Source: Anaerotruncus massiliensis (ex Togo et al. 2026) (GTDB lineage Bacteria; Bacillota; Clostridia; Oscillospirales; Ruminococcaceae). From it: a DNA stretch of 64,000 bases. The notes below the pieces were generated by a model, which ran no database searches, was not told the DNA's origin, and worked only from the letters and a program-made list of their open reading frames with translations. Where the stretch lies: NCBI RefSeq assembly GCF_900199635.1, contig NZ_LT962687.1, positions 1,659,501-1,723,500 of the forward strand. Direction: 5' to 3'. Below, piece after piece: positions 33,605 to 42,156 of the stretch (its first letter is position 1; every line of letters begins with the position of its first letter). Made by a program: the position numbers and the translations under genes.

Positions 33605-34546
33605 ATGAAAAAAATCCCCATCATCCTCGACGGCGACCCCGGGCATGACGACGCGATCGCGTGGATGCTCGCCAACGCGTCGCCCCTGCTGGACATCCGC
33701 GCCGTCACCTCGGTCTGCGGCAACCAGACGATTGAAAAGACCACCTACAACGCGCTGCGCATCATGACCCTCATCGGGCTGCGCGCGCCGATGGCGCGCG
33801 GGCGCACCGGGCCGCTCGTCTCCGAGCCGATCGTCGCGCCGACCGTGCACGGCAAGTCGGGGCTCGACGGGCCCGACCTGCCCGAGCCCGCCTTTGAGCC
33901 GCTGGAGATGAGCGCCGTCGAGTTGATGGCCAAGGTGCTCTCCGAAAGCGCGGAGCCGGTCACACTGGTGCCCACCGGCCCACTCACCAACGTCGCGGCC
34001 CTGCTGCTGGCGCACCCCGAGCTGAAATCCAAAATCAGGGAGATCTCCCTGATGGGCGGCGGCATCCACCACGGCAACTGGACCCCCGCCGCGGAATTCA
34101 ACATCCTTGTCGACCCCGAGGCGGCCGACCTCGTCTTCCGTTCGGGCATCCCGATCATCATGGCCGGGCTCGACGTCACCGAGCAGGCGCTCGTCTTCCC
34201 CGAGGATTTCGAGCGCATCCGCGCCCTCGGCAACCCCGTCGCGACGGTGGTCGCCGAATGGCTCGACTTCTTCTACGGCTTCCACCGCGCCAAGGGCTAT
34301 CCCGGCGCGCCGGTGCACGACGCGGTGGCAGTCGCCGCCCTGATCGCGCCCGAGATTCTCACGATCGAGGAGCTGTACGTCGAGGTGGAGACGCAGGGCG
34401 ACTACTGCCGCGGCGCGACCGTCGCCGACTACTACCGCCTGCACGACCATAAGCCGAACGCGCGCGTCATCCTCGGCATCGACCGCGCCGCCTTCGTCGA
34501 CCTGCTGGCAGAGGCCGCGAAATCCTATGGGGAGGTATCGGCATGA
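33605..34546 (+). CDS. Ribonucleoside hydrolase 1 (RihA/IunH family)
   Basis: A 313-residue inosine-uridine nucleoside N-ribohydrolase. Calcium-site motif DGDPGHDDA begins near residue 10; [10 protein letters not shown] and [18 protein letters not shown] supply ribose-binding residues, and the C-terminal active-site HDAV is present. It splits nucleosides to ribose and free base. Located 63 bp after the importer genes with an AGGAGG-like site, so imported nucleosides are probably its substrates. Confidence 0.93.
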   Translation: MKKIPIILDGDPGHDDAIAWMLANASPLLDIRAVTSVCGNQTIEKTTYNALRIMTLIGLRAPMARGRTGPLVSEPIVAPTVHGKSGLDGPDLPEPAFEPLEMSAVELMAKVLSESAEPVTLVPTGPLTNVAALLLAHPELKSKIREISLMGGGIHHGNWTPAAEFNILVDPEAADLVFRSGIPIIMAGLDVTEQALVFPEDFERIRALGNPVATVVAEWLDFFYGFHRAKGYPGAPVHDAVAVAALIAPEILTIEELYVEVETQGDYCRGATVADYYRLHDHKPNARVILGIDRAAFVDLLAEAAKSYGEVSA

Positions 34547-35469
34547 ACAGACGGCCCATCATCATCGACTGCGACCCCGGCGTCGACGACGCCATCGCCA
34601 TCCTGCTGGCGCTGCGCGCGCCCGAATTCGACCTGCGCGCGCTCACGCCGGTCGCCGGCAACGTCCCGCTCGACCGCACCGCGCCGAACGCCCTGAGCAT
34701 CCTCGAACTGGCAGGCGCGCGGGTGCCCGTCTACCGCGGCGCGGAAAAGCCGATGTTCTGCGAGCTGCACACCGCCGCCGAGATTCACGGGGCGGACGGC
34801 CTGCACGGGTTCACCCTGCCGGAGCCGAAAACCGCCTACGCCGAAGGGCACGCGTGGGACGCCATCTACCGCGAGGCGCGCGCCCTGGGGGGCGAACTCG
34901 AGATCATCGCGGTCGGGCCGCTCACCAACCTCGGCATCGCGTTTTCCAAATATCCCGACCTGCCCCGGTATCTCAAAAAGATCACCATCATGGGGGGCGC
35001 GGTCGCCTACGGCAACACGACCTCCGCGGCGGAGTTCAACATCTACGCCGACCCCGAGGCCGCCGAGATGGTCTTCCGCGCGGGCGTGCCCATCGCGATT
35101 TGCGGGCTTGACGTGACCCACCAGTCCTGCCTCCTGCCCGAAGAGATCGACGAGATCGCCGCCCTGCCCTCCCCGCAGGCGCGGTACGCGGCCAAGCTGC
35201 TCGGCTACACGCTCAGCTGGAAGGACCGCTACCACAGCATCGGCGCGGTGCTGCACGACCCCTGCGCGCTGATCTACGCGCTCGACCCGTCAATGTTCGA
35301 GTCGAAGCGCTGCTGGATCGGCGTCGAGACGAAGGGTCCCGTCACACGCGGCAAAACGGTGACCGACTGCTACAGCGACGCCAAAAAGGAACCGAACGCC
35401 GACCTCGTCACCGGGGTCGACCGGGCGCGTTTCGCCGCGAAGGTCCGCGAGCTGCTCGCGGCCTACTGA
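34543..35469 (+). CDS. Ribonucleoside hydrolase 2 (RihA/IunH family)
   Basis: A 308-residue paralogue of the preceding gene with calcium motif [36 protein letters not shown] and C-terminal LHDPCAL. It overlaps the first hydrolase by 4 bp (ATGA). Its substrate loops differ from those of its neighbour (DVTHQSCL here, DVTEQALV there), suggesting the pair divides purine and pyrimidine nucleosides, though sequence alone cannot assign which. Confidence 0.92.
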   Translation: MNRRPIIIDCDPGVDDAIAILLALRAPEFDLRALTPVAGNVPLDRTAPNALSILELAGARVPVYRGAEKPMFCELHTAAEIHGADGLHGFTLPEPKTAYAEGHAWDAIYREARALGGELEIIAVGPLTNLGIAFSKYPDLPRYLKKITIMGGAVAYGNTTSAAEFNIYADPEAAEMVFRAGVPIAICGLDVTHQSCLLPEEIDEIAALPSPQARYAAKLLGYTLSWKDRYHSIGAVLHDPCALIYALDPSMFESKRCWIGVETKGPVTRGKTVTDCYSDAKKEPNADLVTGVDRARFAAKVRELLAAY

Positions 35470-35483
35470 CCGCATAGAAGCAT

Positions 35484-35520
35484 AAAAAGCCGGCAGGCAC
35501 TTTCGTGCCTGCCGGCTTTT
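35484..35520. terminator. Bidirectional terminator after the nucleoside operon
   Basis: 12-bp stem (35489-35500 with 35505-35516), TTTC loop, T-run on the plus strand and A5 before it. It separates the operon from the convergent dehydrogenase gene. Confidence 0.9.
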
Positions 35521-35539
35521 TCTTTGGGTTCCGGGCGCG

Positions 35540-36595
35540 TCAGCCCTCGGGGGGCGTGACGACCCACTTGATGCAGTTGTCGAGATGGTGCTCAAAGACG
35601 CGGTAGCCCTCCATGATCCCGTTGAGAGGGCCCCGGTGGGTGATGAGCAGCGAGGTGTCGATCCGGCCCGCTTCGATCAGGCGCATCAGCTCGGGGCCGT
35701 GGCAGGCGTCCGCGCCGCCCGTCTTGAAGATGAGGTTTTTGCCGTACATCTCGGGCAGCGGAAGCACCTGCGCCTCCTCGTAGAGCGCGACAAGCGAGAC
35801 GACCGCGTTGGGCCGCGCGATCTTCCACGCGGTCTGGAAGGTGTTTTTTCCGCCCGCGGCCTCGATGACCGCGTCGGCGCCCCGGCCCCCGGTCAGCGCG
35901 CGCACCGCCTCCTCGACGTCGGTTTCGGCGGGATTGACGAGGTCGTCGGCAAGGCCGCGCTCCTTTGCGAGGTTCAGGCGGAAGGGGTTGACGTCGATCA
36001 GGACGGTCCGCCCCGCCCCGAACAGCCGCACGCACTCGGCGGCGCAGAGGCCCACCGGCCCCGCGCCGAGGATGGCGACCGTGTCGCCGAGGCGGATGTC
36101 CGCGAGCTCCGCGCCGAAATAGCCGGTCGCAAGGATGTCGCCCAGGAAGAGCGCGTCCTCATCCGAGACGGAATCTGGAATTTTCACAAGCCCCCGGTCG
36201 GCGAAGGGCACCCGCACATACTCCGCCTGGCCGCCGTCGATGCGGCAGCCGAGCTCCCAGCCGCCCTTTTCGCAGTTGTTGATGTAGCCGCGCCGGCAGA
36301 AGAAGCAGTCGCCGCAGAAGGTCTCGCAGGTGGCGGCCACCCGGTCGCCGGGCCGGAGGTTCCCGACCCCCTCCCCCACCTCGGCGATCTCGCCGACAAA
36401 CTCGTGCCCGAGGATGACCCCCGTCTTCGCGCGCGGGACGAAGCCGTCGCGGATGTGCAGGTCGCTCGTGCAGATGGTCGAGCGGGTTACCCGCACGATC
36501 GCGTCGCGCGGGTCCCGGAGTTTCGGAACGGGGCGCTCCTCCAGGCCGATCTCGTGGTTTCCGCGGTAGACAAGCGCCAGCATGGACTCTTTCAT
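35540..36595 (-). CDS. Zinc-dependent medium-chain alcohol dehydrogenase
   Basis: A 351-residue MDR enzyme. Catalytic zinc ligands appear in TICTSD and GHEFVGE, and the structural zinc cysteines in CETFCGDCFFCRRGYINNC. The Rossmann motif is AILGAGPVGLCAAE, followed by VLIDVNPFR, whose Asp suggests NAD. It resembles butanediol/threonine/secondary alcohol dehydrogenases; substrate unknown. The ATG at 36595 follows GAGGGG. Monocistronic. Confidence 0.9.
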   Translation of the reverse strand: MKESMLALVYRGNHEIGLEERPVPKLRDPRDAIVRVTRSTICTSDLHIRDGFVPRAKTGVILGHEFVGEIAEVGEGVGNLRPGDRVAATCETFCGDCFFCRRGYINNCEKGGWELGCRIDGGQAEYVRVPFADRGLVKIPDSVSDEDALFLGDILATGYFGAELADIRLGDTVAILGAGPVGLCAAECVRLFGAGRTVLIDVNPFRLNLAKERGLADDLVNPAETDVEEAVRALTGGRGADAVIEAAGGKNTFQTAWKIARPNAVVSLVALYEEAQVLPLPEMYGKNLIFKTGGADACHGPELMRLIEAGRIDTSLLITHRGPLNGIMEGYRVFEHHLDNCIKWVVTPPEG

Positions 36596-36704
36596 ACTTG
36601 ACCCCTCTTTCGTCCGGAATGGTTTCTGACAGTCAAATTATACCACGGACCCATGCGCTCCGCCAGTCTTTACAGGAAGGAAATAAATATATTTCCAATA
36701 TACA

Positions 36705-36733
36705 TTGACAGGCGAGGTAGATTGTGTTTTAAT
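36705..36733 (+). promoter_or_regulatory. Promoter of the PadR operon
   Basis: TTGACA (36705-36710), 17-bp spacer, TTTAAT (36728-36733). An A/T-rich segment just upstream (36681-36702) with repeated ATAT could hold an autoregulatory PadR site, which is inference. Confidence 0.6.
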
Positions 36734-36765
36734 ATAACTAAAGTTTCAGGAAGGGAGTGGATGCT

Positions 36766-37116
36766 TTGTCCATCACATCCGATCTGATCCGCGGCAACAC
36801 CGACACGATCATCCTCGCGCAGCTGCGGCTCGGGGACAGTTACGGCTATAAAATCAACAAAGCCATCCAGAGGAAGACCCGCAGCCAGTATGAGCTGAAG
36901 GAAGCCACCCTCTACACCGCATTCCGGCGGCTGGAGGAAAACGGATATATCTCCTCCTACTGGGGGGACGAGAGCACCGGGGCGCGCCGGAGGTACTACA
37001 CGATCACCAACGAGGGCAGGCAGGCCCTCGAGCGTCTCAAAGCCGAATGGCAGACCGCCAAGGCGCTGATCGACGCGCTGATTACTGATGAGGAGGAAAC
37101 GGACCATGCAGGATAA
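36766..37116 (+). CDS. PadR-family transcriptional regulator
   Basis: 116 residues: a PadR winged helix (SDLIRGNTDTIILAQLRLGDSYGYKI, then LKEATLYTAFRRLEENGYISSY and RRRYYTITNEGR). I chose TTG at 36766, giving the family's usual beginning MSITSDLIRG with GGGAG 8 nt upstream; a GTG three codons earlier abuts the ribosome site. It overlaps the next gene by 11 bp. In this type of triad PadR controls its own operon in response to envelope signals. Confidence 0.9.
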   Translation: MSITSDLIRGNTDTIILAQLRLGDSYGYKINKAIQRKTRSQYELKEATLYTAFRRLEENGYISSYWGDESTGARRRYYTITNEGRQALERLKAEWQTAKALIDALITDEEETDHAG

Positions 37117-37753
37117 ACTTCGTGCTTTCATCGACACCCTCTTTGAGGACGCGCCCGCCGGGAAAAAGGTGGTCGAGCTCAAGGAGGAGATGCTCCAAAA
37201 CCTGAACGACAAATACAGCGACCTGCTCTCCGAAGGGAAAAGCGAGGAGGCCGCCTACAATCTCGCGGTGGCGAGCGTCGGGGACGTGAGCGAGCTGCTC
37301 CGCTACCTCAGGCGGGAGGAGGGGGACTCCACCCGCGAACAGGAGGAGCTGATGCGTTACAGGCGGCGTTCCGCGGTGGTCGTTCCCATCGCCGTGATCC
37401 TCTACATCCTTTCGGTCATCCCCGTGATGCTGATCGACCGCCAGATCGGCGTCGTCTCGATGTTCGTCATGATCGCCGCCGCGACCGGCCTGCTCATCTG
37501 GAACAGCATGTCGAAGCCGGTCTATGTCAGGCAGGACGACACCGTCGTCGAGGAGTTCAAGGAGTGGAAGATGCAGAGCGGACACCGCAGGCAGGCGTTC
37601 CGTTCGATCTCCGGCGCGATCTGGTCCGCCGCCCTGGCGGTCTACTTCATCCTCAGCTTCATCACGATGGCCTGGCACATCACCTGGGTCATCTTCCTGA
37701 TCACCGCGGCGGTCAATTCGATCATCAAGGCGATCTTCGATTTGAAGGAGTAA
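37106..37753 (+). CDS. HAAS-domain membrane protein, PadR operon partner
   Basis: 215 residues: an N-terminal cytosolic helical domain with the look of a HAAS signalling domain (KVVELKEEMLQNLNDKYSDLL, EEAAYNLAVASVGD). Four hydrophobic segments follow (two around residues 95-140, two around 175-210). HAAS proteins accompany PadR regulators and are thought to link membrane state to DNA binding. The ATG at 37106 follows GGAGG. Confidence 0.8.
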   Translation: MQDKLRAFIDTLFEDAPAGKKVVELKEEMLQNLNDKYSDLLSEGKSEEAAYNLAVASVGDVSELLRYLRREEGDSTREQEELMRYRRRSAVVVPIAVILYILSVIPVMLIDRQIGVVSMFVMIAAATGLLIWNSMSKPVYVRQDDTVVEEFKEWKMQSGHRRQAFRSISGAIWSAALAVYFILSFITMAWHITWVIFLITAAVNSIIKAIFDLKE

Positions 37754-37757
37754 GGAT

Positions 37758-38708
37758 ATGAAAACGTCAGCAGTCATCCGGATCATTCTCTGGTCGATGG
37801 TCGTCGTGCTTTTGACCTGCATCCTCGCCGTCGGGCTTTCGGGCGGCGAACTTTTGGGCCGCCCCCTGCCGTTCGGCTTTTCCGGCGTCGGCTTTTCGGG
37901 CAGCGGCTTTTCCTACCCGGACGCCGGGCGCTATACCGCCGGAGGCGGCAGCTTCCCCGCCGACCAGGTCGACAGCATCGAAATCAACTGGGTCTCGGGC
38001 GGGGTGACCGTCCGGTCCTACGAGGGCAGCGAGCTCGCCTTCGACGAAACCATCCGCGGGCAGGTCGACGACAGCATGCGGATGCGCCACTATCTCAAGG
38101 ACCGCACCCTCGTCATCCAGTTCTGCGCACCCCGCCAAAGCGTCTTCCGCTCCGCCAATTCCCCCGTCAAAACCCTGGAGGTTTTGGTCCCGGAATCCCT
38201 CGCGGCGCGGATGGATGAGGCGGAAATCTCCGTCGCCTCCGCCTCCATCCAGGTCTCCGGGATCACCGCCGACAAGCTCGAAATCGACAGCGTCTCCGGA
38301 AGCACCGATATCACCGACACCAGCTGCCGCAGCTTCGAGCTCGACACCGTCAGCGGGAGCGTCCGCTCCTCCGGCCTCACCGCCGGCAGTGCGGAGACCG
38401 ACAGCGTCAGCGGCCCGGTGCAGCTTGAAGGCTCCTTTGGCAAGATTCAGTACGACACCATCTCCGGCTCCTTCCGGGCCGGCTCGGCGATCTGCCCCGA
38501 GCGGATCGAAGGCTCCTCGGTCAGCGGGAGCGTCCACATCACGATCCCCGAAAACGACGGCTTCACCGCCGATTACGACCGGGTCAGCGGAGACTTTTCC
38601 TCCGACTTCCCGACGACCGGCGACAAGGGCCACCGCGTCTACAAGGACGGCAGCGCCCGCTTCTCCTTCGATACCATCAGCGGCGACATCTCCATCCTCC
38701 GCGGATGA
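37758..38708 (+). CDS. DUF4097-type beta-helix membrane-anchored protein
   Basis: A 316-residue protein with one N-terminal membrane segment (residues 8-28), a Gly/Phe/Ser linker, then a repetitive beta-solenoid. Units recur as D-[ST]-[VI]-S-G-[SPD], for example DSVSGS, DTVSGS, DSVSGP, DTISGS, DRVSGD and DTISGD. This is the DUF4097 pattern seen in LiaG/LiaX-like envelope-stress proteins. Four bp after the HAAS gene, and last in the PadR operon. Confidence 0.85.
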   Translation: MKTSAVIRIILWSMVVVLLTCILAVGLSGGELLGRPLPFGFSGVGFSGSGFSYPDAGRYTAGGGSFPADQVDSIEINWVSGGVTVRSYEGSELAFDETIRGQVDDSMRMRHYLKDRTLVIQFCAPRQSVFRSANSPVKTLEVLVPESLAARMDEAEISVASASIQVSGITADKLEIDSVSGSTDITDTSCRSFELDTVSGSVRSSGLTAGSAETDSVSGPVQLEGSFGKIQYDTISGSFRAGSAICPERIEGSSVSGSVHITIPENDGFTADYDRVSGDFSSDFPTTGDKGHRVYKDGSARFSFDTISGDISILRG

Positions 38709-38717
38709 CCACGGCAA

Positions 38718-38755
38718 AACGCCCGGCGCGCATGACTGCGCGCCGGGCGTTTTTT
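38718..38755. terminator. Bidirectional terminator after the DUF4097 gene
   Basis: 14-bp GC stem (38718-38731 with 38738-38751) with six-base loop and a T-run. It separates the operon from the convergent FAAL gene. Confidence 0.9.
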
Positions 38756-38801
38756 CAAAAAGATCATTCATCGCGGGAGCTGGACGAAAGTCCCGCCGCC
38801 G

Positions 38802-41800
38802 TCAGCGCTTCCAGACCGGAAGCGCGCGCACCGCGGGCGCGCCGATGTATCCGCACCGGCGGAAATAGTTCAGGTAGCTTTTGAGCAGGGCGGCGTCGAC
38901 CGGCGGGCAGGAGACGTCGGTCCCCCGCAGCATCCGGTCGGCGTTGTCCGTCCGGAAGCGCGGCTGGCGCTTCCCGAACCGGTCGACGAGGCTCTCCCCT
39001 TCGGCGCGCCGGTCGGTGAAGAGGCAGGAGAGGATCCGCAGCACGTTCTCCTCCGCCGGGCAGGCGGCCAGCCGGACGCACCACTCGTCGTACGGGAGGG
39101 TCTCGACCCGGTAGCCGGCCCTGCGCATCAGCCGGCCCACCTGGTTCATCGGCATGAGGTTTTGATTGATGATGTTGTACGCCCTGCCGTCGGAGCCGCT
39201 CTGGAAGGCGATCGCCACGACCGCGTCGCTGACGTAGTCCACCGGCGTCAGGTGGAGGTTCACGTCGATGTCGGGGACCGCGCCCATCTGGATGCAGCCG
39301 ACGATCGACCGGCTGATCATGTCCTCCAGCTTCCAGACGCCGTCCCGGAGCGTCCCGGTGATGTCACCGGGGCGGTAGACGGCGGCGCGCAGACCCCTTT
39401 CGCGCGCGATGCCCACGAGCTTTTCCGCGACCCATTTCGTCTCGGAATAGCCGAGGAAATACCCCTCGGGCGAAAGGAGCGGATCGTCCTCCGCCACGGT
39501 TTTCCCGAACTGGCCGGGCGTGTCGTAGACGCTGTAGGAGGAGATGTAGTGGAAGTACTTCGGCCTGCCCGTACAGGCGAACCGCAGGCATTCCGCCGTT
39601 CCGGTGACGTTCGTCCGCTTCATCTGCCGGTAGGGATAGACGAAGTTCAGCAGCGCCCCGTTGTGGATCACCAGCCCGATTTCATCCGCGAGCCGCCGGT
39701 AGGTGAATTTGTCCAGCCCGAGGTTGGGCAGGTTCAAATCCCCCGTGACCGGGACGATGTGGTCGCGGTAGTCCTCCTTCCAGCAACAGAAATCCTTCAT
39801 GTTGGCGACGATCCGCTCCAGCCCGGCGGCAGGGTCCTTCGCCCGCACATGGCAGTAGACGACCGGGTCGCTCCCCGCCCGCCGCTCAAGGATCGAGCGG
39901 ATGAGGTACGCGCCGAGAAAGCCCGTCGAACCGGTCAGGAAGATGCTGCGGCATTCCTCCGGAGGCGTCGTGTAGGGGGCCTCGGGGCGGATCGATTCGT
40001 CCAGCGCGCACTCCTTTCGCAGGTCGGGCTTCTCCCCCGGCCCCTCGCCCGTGCGCACCCGGCGGAGGTAACCGGCGATGCCCGCCACCGTCGGGGCGGC
40101 GGCCATCTCGCGCAGGTCGATGGAGATGCCGAGATCCCGCTCGAGCCCGCAGAGCAGCTCCATCATCTGGAGCGAGTCGCCGCCGATCTCGAGGAAGCTG
40201 TCCTCGTCGGAAAACCCGACGCCCGGCGCCGCGCGGCGGAAGGCCGCGCGCACCACCGTCCGCAGCTCCTCCTCCGACGCGTCCGCAGAAGCAGCCTTCG
40301 GCCGGGGCGCGGGCGGTTTCTGCTCCGCGCCGCTCCGGCGGGTGCTGTAAAGGATTTTCAGCCCGCCCGCCTCATACGCCTCCTTGATGGCGTGGGTCTT
40401 GATCTTGCGGTTGTCGGTGCGCGGGAGGGAGCCCGCCTCCACAAACACCGTGTCGTGGAAGGAGAACCCGAACGACCCGGCCACGGCGCGGTTGATCTCC
40501 GCCGCGAGGGAACGGAAGTCCGTCTCCCCGCCGCATTCCGCGCAGAGCACCGGCCGCTCGCCGCCCTCCGACTCCACCGAAAAGACGCCCACCGCGTCGA
40601 CGGCGGGGGCGAGCCCCTGCTCGTGCAGCAGCAGCGTGATGTCGCTGGGGTAGATGTTCTTCCCGCTGACCACGATCATCTCCTTGATGCGGCCGGTCAG
40701 GTAGAGCTGCCCGCCGTAGAGCGCGCCCATGTCCCCCGTCCGGTAAAAGCGGCCCGGGTACCCGGGGATCTCCGCTTCAAACCGCTTTGTCTCCTCCGGG
40801 TTTTTCCAGTAGCCGCCGCAGACGTTTTCCCCGCTCAGGCAGATTTCGCCGATCTCGTCCGGCCCGCAGGGGGACCCGTCCGCGCGCACCGCGACGATCC
40901 GCATCCCGGAGGGCACGCGCCCCACGCCGACGATCGCCTTTCCATCCGACGGCACCGGGGCAAAGCGTCCCTTTGCGTACCCCTCCCGGTCGATCTCCAC
41001 CGACCGGAATTCGCCGCTCGCCAGCGTGGCGATGCAGACGCACTCCGACAGCCCGTAACCGGGCGCAAAGGCGTCGGGGCTGATGCGGAAGAGGCCGCAG
41101 AACTTTTCGACCGTGCGCAGGTTGACGAACTCGGAGCCGTTGACGAGGTGGGTGACGTGGGAGAGGTCGTAGTTTTTCGCGTCCTCTTCACCGATCAGCC
41201 GGGTGCAGACGTCATAGGCGGAGTTGGGTGCCGCCGTGATGTTGACCCGGAAGTCGGAGAGCACCTTCAGCCAGACGGTCGGTTTCGCCAGAAACTGCAG
41301 CGTCGGGATCAGGTAGGAGACTCCGTGGTCGGGGATCAGCGGGATGAAGAGGGCGGCGATCAGCCCGATGTTGTGGTAGAAGGGCACCCAGGAGGCAATG
41401 TTGTGGTTGCCCACGGTGAAGTCGAAGAGCTCCCGGCACTGGTCGATGCAGGCGGTCAGGTTCCCGTAGGAGACCATCACGCCCTTTGGCTCGGAGGTGG
41501 ACCCGGAGGTGTACTGCAGATAGACGAGATCGTCCGCGCCGTAGCCGCAGAAGATCTCGGGGCCCTCGTACCGCTCCGTCCGGTCGGTATAGACGCGTCT
41601 GAGGGCCACCGCCTGGAAGAAGGCCTTCCGCAGCAGCGGGGCCGTCACCTTCGTGTCGGAGGATCGCTCCATCCCCTCGTTGGAGATGAGAAAGCGCGGC
41701 CCGCACGACTTGAGCACCGAGACGAAGCGCGCGAACTTGCCCGCGTCGATGGGCGGCGGAATCACCGTGAACACCACGCCCGCCAGCATGCAGCCAAAGA

Positions 41801-42029
41801 TCGCGTAGACTGTCCCCGCGTCCTGCATCGACAGGATGATCGCGCGGTCCCCCCGCTTCGCGCCCTTGCGCTTGAGGTCGGCGGCGATGTCCGTGGCGCG
41901 GGCATGGAGCTGTCCCATCGTCACAACGTTCTGCCCGAACGGCTCGGTTTCGCAGTCCAAAAAATTGTAGACGGCGCGGTTGGGGTTTTCCCGCGCGTCA
42001 CGCCGCAGTTTTTCCAGGATTCCCTGCAT
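38802..42029 (-). CDS. FAAL - carrier protein - thioester reductase fusion
   Basis: A 1075-residue three-domain protein. Residues 1-560 or so are a fatty-acyl-AMP ligase-type adenylation domain (YLQYTSGSTSEPKGVMVSY, SWVPFYHNIGLI, APNSAYDVC, YRTGDMGAL). Near residue 640 is a carrier domain with the phosphopantetheine serine in EIGGDSLQMMEL. From about 690 is an NADPH thioester reductase (LTGSTGFLGAYLI, YSETKWVAEKL). Inferred action: activate a fatty acid, load it on the carrier and release it as aldehyde or alcohol. It lacks a condensation domain. I chose the ATG at 42029 because AAAGGA lies 7 nt before it. Probably cotranscribed with the two SGNH genes upstream. Confidence 0.88.
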   Translation of the reverse strand: MQGILEKLRRDARENPNRAVYNFLDCETEPFGQNVVTMGQLHARATDIAADLKRKGAKRGDRAIILSMQDAGTVYAIFGCMLAGVVFTVIPPPIDAGKFARFVSVLKSCGPRFLISNEGMERSSDTKVTAPLLRKAFFQAVALRRVYTDRTERYEGPEIFCGYGADDLVYLQYTSGSTSEPKGVMVSYGNLTACIDQCRELFDFTVGNHNIASWVPFYHNIGLIAALFIPLIPDHGVSYLIPTLQFLAKPTVWLKVLSDFRVNITAAPNSAYDVCTRLIGEEDAKNYDLSHVTHLVNGSEFVNLRTVEKFCGLFRISPDAFAPGYGLSECVCIATLASGEFRSVEIDREGYAKGRFAPVPSDGKAIVGVGRVPSGMRIVAVRADGSPCGPDEIGEICLSGENVCGGYWKNPEETKRFEAEIPGYPGRFYRTGDMGALYGGQLYLTGRIKEMIVVSGKNIYPSDITLLLHEQGLAPAVDAVGVFSVESEGGERPVLCAECGGETDFRSLAAEINRAVAGSFGFSFHDTVFVEAGSLPRTDNRKIKTHAIKEAYEAGGLKILYSTRRSGAEQKPPAPRPKAASADASEEELRTVVRAAFRRAAPGVGFSDEDSFLEIGGDSLQMMELLCGLERDLGISIDLREMAAAPTVAGIAGYLRRVRTGEGPGEKPDLRKECALDESIRPEAPYTTPPEECRSIFLTGSTGFLGAYLIRSILERRAGSDPVVYCHVRAKDPAAGLERIVANMKDFCCWKEDYRDHIVPVTGDLNLPNLGLDKFTYRRLADEIGLVIHNGALLNFVYPYRQMKRTNVTGTAECLRFACTGRPKYFHYISSYSVYDTPGQFGKTVAEDDPLLSPEGYFLGYSETKWVAEKLVGIARERGLRAAVYRPGDITGTLRDGVWKLEDMISRSIVGCIQMGAVPDIDVNLHLTPVDYVSDAVVAIAFQSGSDGRAYNIINQNLMPMNQVGRLMRRAGYRVETLPYDEWCVRLAACPAEENVLRILSCLFTDRRAEGESLVDRFGKRQPRFRTDNADRMLRGTDVSCPPVDAALLKSYLNYFRRCGYIGAPAVRALPVWKR

Positions 42030-42073
42030 AGGCATTTCCTTTCCACTATCGGGATGTCCGTATTTTTGCCTCA

Positions 42074-42110
42074 CGCAAACAGGGGCCCGCTCATCAGACC
42101 CCTGTTTGCG
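42074..42110 (-). terminator. Hairpin between the tandem SGNH gene and the FAAL gene
   Basis: 12-bp stem (42074-42085 with 42099-42110), 13-nt loop, no clear minus-strand T-run. It may lower transcription into the FAAL gene rather than stop it. Confidence 0.5.
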
Positions 42111-42156
42111 GCGCTCGTCAGCGCTGGGCTATGGAAGTGTCGGGTTGAACGATGAA

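Noticed and set aside
39162-42155. Plus-strand open frame of 997 codons
   Set aside because: Antisense to the FAAL fusion, which has clear motifs on the minus strand. No family features.
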